Positions 57,276 to 64,000 of a stretch of DNA of 64,000 nucleotides are shown one piece after another. The position numbers and the translations under genes are program-made. Origin of the DNA: Rotaria socialis (Eukaryota > Rotifera > Eurotatoria > Philodinida > Philodinidae); NCBI GenBank assembly GCA_905331475.1, contig CAJNYU010001901.1, positions 1 to 64,000 on the forward strand. Direction: 5' to 3'. Each line of letters opens with the position of its first letter. The first letter of the stretch is position 1. A model generated the notes under the pieces. It searched no databases and had not been told where the DNA came from. It saw nothing but the letters and a program-made list of their open reading frames with translations.

Positions 57276-60200
57276 ATCCACACGCCAACTTATGTTAATA
57301 GTCAATAACGTAAGAAATATTTTTGTTTCTTTTTTTTTTTTATACACATCATTTGCTGTTGGCTAAAGAAGAAAGAAACGAACGAAGACGAAAAAAGTCT
57401 GCAACCTTCAACAATCATGCAGAATAAAGAGCACTTATGTGATTTTTTTTTGCTTATTTGCAATTCGATATGTGCTGGTTGTAAAATAAAAACAGAATAG
57501 GAATATACATGAATAATGCAAGGAAAATAATGCGTCACATTGTGGATCGAAATTAAATGTTACTCTATAAGAAAATATTGAATCTATGGCCCTGGAATTA
57601 ATGCTGAGAGAATATTTCGTGTTTTAGAATGGTTATTTCTGCTCTATTGAATGAGAATAGTCGAAGTTTACGTTAAAACTAAATGATTCGATTGATTGAG
57701 AAAAATTTAAAGGTCAATGCTAATACGTTATTTTTCTCATCAGAAGATTTTAACTTTTATTTTGATATTTTCTTTTTGGATTTCGCGAGTCGTTACTGAT
57801 GAAGATAATAGAAAAAAACCACCGACATATTATAACTATTTAAATATTGTGACAGTTCTTGTCTATTGATTCAGAATGTTTGAGGCCATGTTTATTTGGT
57901 TTTGATGTCGATCGCAAAAATATTATTTTATACTATTTACGCACGAAATTATATATTCTTGTTATTTATAGAAATTATTCCAACGAATGAATAGCTGTTA
58001 CAGTTTGTTATCTTCACTTCTGATTTTTCATGTAGAAAGGCGTGATCAAAACCAAAATAAATCTCTTTATTGGCTTCGGCATCATATTTTTTCAGAATAT
58101 GTTGCCAACTCTGGTTGCTTTGTGTCAATCAGTATAATATGAATTTTTTGTATTTCTCAAAGGAAGCATAACATTGAAACAGAATAAATCTTCTGGTAGT
58201 CAGATCTCATTAAAAAAAAGCATTTGAATATTTCTTGTAATTGACGTATTCATAAATAGTTTCTTGCTGAAGAAAATTCAGAAGGGTAAAACTCTATCCA
58301 ATAGTAAAATAACGAATTGTCCTTTCGAATTCCGTTGAGAAATACTCTCACGACATTGAGCCACTTGCGATAGTTCGGGTTTTTATTAAGTGTTTCTCAT
58401 GAAGAAAAAACCACAAGAATCTCATATAACATTACAGATCGCCACTCCGATAGTAATGGATTAACTGTTGAAGTAGCGAAAGGAACAGCGTGAATTGTAT
58501 AATATGAACAATAGAAGAGGAAATTCGATGCGAAATAAATCATCGACCTATTGTAACAATAAAAGACCATGTTCTACTTATCAGTGAACAGCAATAATGT
58601 TCACACAGAAATAAGCAATCATCATCGATGCGAAATAAAAATATATAATTGGAACATTAATGACAAGATACGCTACTAATTTATATGAGATATAATCGTA
58701 TAGTGACTTGTCCTCATCACTCCAAGAGAAAAAATACTGAAAATATCTTTAAAATAAAAGTGATAAATGTCTGACCGTCCAGATAAGATCCATCAATTGC
58801 CTATATCATCTGTCTTGAAAAGTCTGATTTGCACTGCTTGATCTCCTACGCACTTTTCTCAGACATTTTTTTTTTACTCTTATAGTCATAAAACATTATT
58901 CTTCCGTACTAGTTAGTAATCAATACATCAATAATTTTCAACATCCAGCGAGTAAAATTCTGAATTACCCGCAGATTGCATAATTCTGTTTGATGTCATC
59001 AAGGGCATTTCTTTTCACGATATTTTGGCAGAAGCAAAACCAAGTGAACCAAATTCTGGAACAGAAATCAAAGAAACAAAGTAAAAACTATATGGCGACG
59101 ACTATTGTATTTGTAGTCTTAAGGAGTGACGATTGTTGAATCGATTATAAAACACTCACTCTTCTTCTATTTGATTCGATGATATCTCAAAATAATGTTA
59201 ATAATAGTAACAAAGTCGATCGATCAAAAGATGATAGATGCATCAACCCCTACAAGAGCTTGTTCAACAAAAAGAAGTTGCTTTTTATCTAAGAGAATAT
59301 TTCAAAAGCCTATATAACTATTGTCATCAGCATAAATTGTTTCCGGTTGTTAGATTAACAAAAGAATAGCAGTATCATTACAAATGAAATATCGCCACTC
59401 TTTGAACACTCGTAGGAGTAATAAACAATTCTTGATTTATGTTACAGTTGGATTTTTGTAGAGTCGGCATAATAATAACTAATGACTGAGATCTGGATTA
59501 CGCAACATAGCTATTCTCATTGTCTATACATTGAGAACCAAAATATTAATTTAGATTTTATTCCAAATAGCAATTAAAATAAAATAAATATATATATATA
59601 TATATCCATCTCAGGTAGTCATCCTTGTATCTGTTTATTTAATTTTAAAGAGAACTAACGTAATATATCTTATACATTCATTTCAAAGAATAATCGCCGG
59701 ATATTCTTATTGTAAAGCTTGTATTCGAGTATATCTGATCAACAAGATAAAAATTGATCACGCTATTCTACAATGATGCTGTGGAAAATATTGACTTTTT
59801 TCTAAAAAAAAATCCAGTATTTCATGCGCCATATGAAATATAACAAAAAACATCATGTGACTTATATCTTTTGTCCGTATTTTAATGATAAGTATAATCT
59901 CTTCTTGTCAAGTCATTTGTTTCTACAGGAGATTGATATATTCAGCAGCACGTAATTAGTGTCATTTATTTATATATTTGCTTGTTATCGTCGTCTTATG
60001 TCTAACTACTGGTTTATTCAAGATGAAATATTAGTCTTCATTGTGATTTAATGGGCATATTGTAACTATTTTTTTCCGAATATTTCCTTGATTCCCATCT
60101 TGATATGCATGTAAAAATACTTGTGTCTTATGTTCTAGTTAAACGTGTTGAATCGTCTATGAATAAATGTTTTGCTTTTCAAAATGATACTTCGTAATTG

Positions 60201-61459
60201 AATTCAACAACGCATAAGTAGATTCATTAGAGTGAGAGAGCAATTACGAACCTCTTAGCCGTTTATATATATGCACGTCTATATACACTTATGGAACAAT
60301 TTTTATTTATAACATACGTGTCAATTGATGTATCTGATAGTAGTAATCCTTGTTTGTGTCACAAGCGACATTTTAGTTTATTTCATTTCTCTCTTGAATA
60401 AATATTTCAACATTTAGGAAAAAGAAATATACTTGTTCTGTTTGTCCATTTCTTATGAGTTTTATTCGTAGATTTATTTTCGAACACCATATGCCTAATA
60501 AAACGAGCATAATCCCGTATTCATATATATATATATATGAATGTTCAAATACATATTTATTATTCTTCGATTTTTATATGTACGGATCAAAAACGAAAAA
60601 AAAAGGAACAGGCGTATGCAGTAAAACCTGATCATGTACACACAACATATATACAAATACAATTGGCTTTGTTAACCAAACAAAAAGAACGGAATAGGAG
60701 AGAGAAGAACTATAGAAAGTGACTTATTGCCTCGATATGTTGTAGGGGATGATGCTTCTTCACTATTCGCAAATCGATAAAACAATAGATAGAAAATGGG
60801 AAGAAGAAAAAAAGAAAGAGAAAAAAAAATCATATTTCATATATATGTGATTGTTTCGTCGTCGTCATCCTCGTCTTACTACTCATTGTCGTCCATAGTC
60901 GTTCTCATCACACACTGATCACACGAATCCAATCGAGACTCGCAAAGCAATAGAGAAGAAAAAAGTGTATCATCGTTGTTATTAAACGAAAGAAAAGAGC
61001 CATTACTAGTGATCAGTGAGTCGGACCGAACATAGTAAAACATCATATAGAGAGAAAGGAAGAAAGGAAGAAAAAAATCGAAGGGTTTATGTGCATCACT
61101 CAACAACAACATGAGACTCTTCTCACTTGCATCGTTCAACTAATCTTTTCTTCTTTCACGATTACGTGTATACAGCAGCATCTCTTCGTTAGGTTATTGC
61201 AATCACGAAGTCTTTACATTTAAATAATCGTACTTTCAATACTATGTGTATATACATGCTCACATTGTTTAAACGCACGCAACCAATATGCTCTTAATTG
61301 TAAGTACACATATGTTAGAGTCATGCAAATAAAGCAAATGAAGAAGAAGAAGAAGAAGGATTTCATTTTACAATCGAGAAAATTTTAAATTCATATCTAA
61401 TAATTCCATAAAAAAATTTAAACAAACTTGGTTTATTCTCGTTCATTAAGAGTCCAACG
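57276..61459. other. 4.2-kb gene-free region upstream of RBFOX
   Basis: No exon with convincing splice support. It includes TA microsatellites at 59588-59606 and 60525-60539, and a GAA microsatellite at 61339-61358. The frames at 60537, 60879 and others have no domain. Long 5' regions are usual for RBFOX genes, so regulatory DNA or untranslated exons may lie here. Confidence 0.45.
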
Positions 61460-63893
61460 ATGTTAGCCACGGGTTCATCACTCAGTGTGAACAGTCGAAA
61501 TAATAATAATACAACAACGACGATCAATGATCCTACGATGAGTCTTCTTACAAAAAATAATCTACTTGCTTTTCATCATTTTCAACAACATCTTGATACG
61601 ACATCAAGCAATTCGGTATGAGTATCATATAGATATTTATATAGCAAGATATCGTTTCTGACCGCATGTTTACATATGGACACTATTACTCTGAATCATT
61701 CTTTTTAGCGAGTTCGCATGCCATCCACCAGTGATGACTTCGTTTTATTTCTTTCAACACCCCACTTGGATGAGTATGCCTTTGGTGGGGAAATATAGAT
61801 AAGGAAGACGAGAAAGACACTGTATATGTGCATATGCATGTACAGAAATAAGTTCGGTCAACGAACAACAGGCGTGCTTATAAAATTGATTGATTGAAGA
61901 GAACAGCTGAGTGTAAAGAAAGCATCTGTTTAATTGTATCAATATTCTCTAACGAGAAGAAACTGTAATTAGTCGGTCACTTACTCGTCTGAACAGTCTG
62001 TTCGTTCTATTTGTGTTGGGATCGACCGAAAAAAAAAGTAACAAAACGGAAGTGATCGAATAACAACAGACAATATCATTGTCTTTCTTTCTTGTTCGAG
62101 ATCAAACTCGTTAATGAAACAAGTCAAACAGTCAGTAGTAGCAATAGAAATATCTTTTGATGTTATTCTAAAAACAAAACATCGGAACATCCAATGTTTA
62201 TTATGAATGAATAATGATCAAACTGGAGAGAGACAAAAAAGCAACTGAATCCTTGGATATTGTAAATATATACTATACACAAAACAGAAATTTATTTCTC
62301 GAAAATTTGTTGGCATGTATTTATAAACGACTGACAGATGATAACGACCGTACGTGTTATTTGGTTGGCTTACAAAGCAAGAGTGCGATATCTATATATT
62401 AGGAGAGCGAAAAAGACAAGAAATGCAGTGGCAATGTCGGGTATTCAGCTAATGTATGTTGAGACCGATGATGGATAAAGAAAGAAAGATAGAGAAGAAA
62501 AACAGTACAACTGCCACCATTATTGCGATTTTTTCTATCTCTCTCTCTATATCTCTCTTTCTTCCCCATCCGTGTTTCTTCCAGACGCTTAGTTATACAT
62601 GGCTCATCTCTTGCTATTGGGTTGGAAGATAGATTAGATCGAAGAATAACACAGCTCGTTCTCTTGTTTTTCTCCTAACAGTTGTTTATATTCGTTCTTT
62701 TGCTATTAATGAACGAGGATGTTGACCGAATTTTTTCTTTTCTGATGCTGTTCGGCTCTTGATGGTACTACTATCTCTTTTTCTCTCATTCTATTTTCCT
62801 AATATAGATCGTCTTTCTTCGTTTTTCTCTTTCTATATCTCTCGTTTTATACTCGTCTGTTAGCAATGAGAAATAGAAGAATATTCTTGTGTTGATCTTT
62901 ATACGAGAAATTTTTCTTGGTGCTATTTACAATTATACAACGATGCTTTACTCATTTTTGCCATCAGATAATTATTTGGCATTAAATGTAAGTTTTTTTC
63001 TTAAAAGTTAATGCACAAAAATTTCCTCCAAATTAACGATTTGAAGGAAAACGAAAGATCAAGCTTCCGGAAGCATACTAAATTAAAGATTAAATATGGA
63101 TACTAATTGATTTGATAGAAAATATTTATGATTTTGTGTCTCTTCATTTTGATTTAGCCTTTGGTACCAACATTATTAGCTGCTGCAGGTGCATCATCGA
63201 CACCATCGTCGTCATCTTCAAGTTCAACAATAACAACAACGACCAGCAACGGTAATGGAACAGTATCAAGCACTGTTAATCATCCTCATCTAGTTCATCC
63301 ATCGTCATATATGACGACTGCATCTTCAGCAGACTCCTCGTCTAGTCAACATCATCCATATGCATACCTGAATATGGTGGCAACAACGGGAAATAAACTA
63401 CCGAATCCACCAGCAAATCTCGTTGTCGATTCAATTTCACATTTACCTGAAGTTATTAATGTACAATCGTCTTCGTCAATTATTGAATCAACGACAACAA
63501 ATAGTAATACACAACCAATATCATCTAATGAATCAATCACCAATGAAAATGTATGTTAAATCAATTTGTTTTTCAAGAGAAATGTTTCTTTATGTTTTCA
63601 AAATTTAAGATTCAATCAAATAGTTCATTGTCTCAGTCACCGCAATTAACAAATACAATTGTACAAAATGGAACATCATCAACAACGGGTAGTACAACAT
63701 CGTCAGGAAGTGTACAAAAACGTTTACATGTATCAAATATTCCATTTCGATTTCGAGATGAGGATCTTAAAGCGATGTTTGCAGTTAGTTAAAGAAATAA
63801 AAATCTCTATTCATACTAATGAATAATATTTAATTTTAGCAATTTGGCGAAATTATTGATACAGAAATTATTTTCAATGAACGTGGATCAAAA
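61460..63893 (+). CDS. RBFOX: RBFOX-family splicing regulator, 5' part
   Basis: RNA-binding protein that binds UGCAUG elements to control alternative splicing. Exons: 61460-61615 (MLATGSSLSVNSRNNNN start, 52 codons), 62943-62987 (MLYSFLPSDNYLALN, 15 codons), 63158-63550, 63610-63783 and 63840-63893. All end in phase 0, so the first two are probably alternative first exons. The RNA-recognition motif begins [20 protein letters not shown] (63719 onward), and the next exon adds QFGEIIDTEIIFNERGSK. These match the RBFOX RRM almost word for word ([20 protein letters not shown], then IIFNERGSKGFGFV). The segment before it is Ser/Thr/Asn-rich, as in other family members. The gene runs off the right edge; the rest of the RRM is not visible. 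Confidence 0.93.
61616..62942. other. RBFOX intron between alternative first exons
   Basis: About 1.3 kb with a TCTCTCTCTATATCTCTCTT pyrimidine tract near 62536-62560. No internal exon or gene is supported. The length is compatible with a second promoter before the exon at 62943. Confidence 0.4.
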
Positions 63894-64000
63894 GTATGTA
63901 ATCCAAAGTTATCTTACGAGAAATGTTCTTGCATATCTTAAATTGTATTTTTCTCATCGATTAAAATCAAAGTCTAGCGGTTATTGTAAAAGCAACATTT

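Noticed and set aside
1-64000. CRISPR arrays, bacterial operons, rRNA and tRNA genes
   Set aside because: I looked for spaced direct repeats, clover-leaf arms with GGTTCGAATCC-like loops and rRNA words and saw none; short introns and metazoan genes exclude a prokaryotic origin.

Overview
The window is nuclear DNA of a small animal, AT-rich and with many very short introns (about 50-80 nt, GT..AG). Clear metazoan genes are present: CFAP58, POFUT1, INTS10 and RBFOX. They sit beside two copies of a fungal-type GT15 mannosyltransferase, RING/TRAF-zinc-finger and B-box proteins, NLR-type leucine-rich repeats and an intronless TauD-type dioxygenase. This mix points to a rotifer, most likely a bdelloid; that placement is my inference and was not tested by any search.

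Layout. 1-12,000 is a transposon graveyard. An 11.7-kb segment (190-11,863) has diverged inverted ends whose repeats are mirrored on both sides. Inside it lie a decayed piggyBac transposase (9,790-11,400), a long foldback whose left arm carries the only N (7,112), a TA-flanked inverted-repeat element (8,267-9,490) and AATCGATT-rich repeat DNA. 13,104-19,881 holds two tandem minus-strand GT15 genes with identical four-exon structure. 22,552-23,190 is a hAT-type element with a perfect 8-bp target duplication. 23,501-26,601 holds two RING/TRAF-like genes and an LRR gene, all on the plus strand. 28,078-34,799 holds CFAP58 (minus, 8 exons, complete) head-to-head with POFUT1 (plus, 3 exons, complete). 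36,010-46,580 holds a tail-anchored membrane protein, a TauD-type dioxygenase, a novel Cys-rich-start gene (4 exons), a secreted 12-cysteine peptide precursor and a vWA-domain gene. 48,254-51,782 is INTS10 (4 exons). 52,346-52,692 is a small secreted propeptide gene whose frame is split by an intron. 55,956-57,275 is a B-box/propeller protein. 61,460 to the right edge is the 5' part of an RBFOX splicing-factor gene, cut by the window end.

Functional themes. Two unrelated glycosylation genes of the secretory pathway (GT15 and POFUT1), a ciliary axoneme protein, a snRNA-processing subunit and a splicing regulator are ordinary housekeeping or developmental genes with no evident operon-like link. 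The RING/TRAF, LRR and B-box genes belong to fast-expanding families.

Most notable: (i) three very short elements (96, 235 and 112 bp) share CAAGGGGGAA-type ends, each with its own perfect 8-bp duplication but each filled with a different short repeat motif; (ii) mosaic near-identity between the GT15 copies that looks like gene conversion; (iii) the mirrored 11.7-kb composite. All exon structures were built by hand from splice sites and reading-frame phase.
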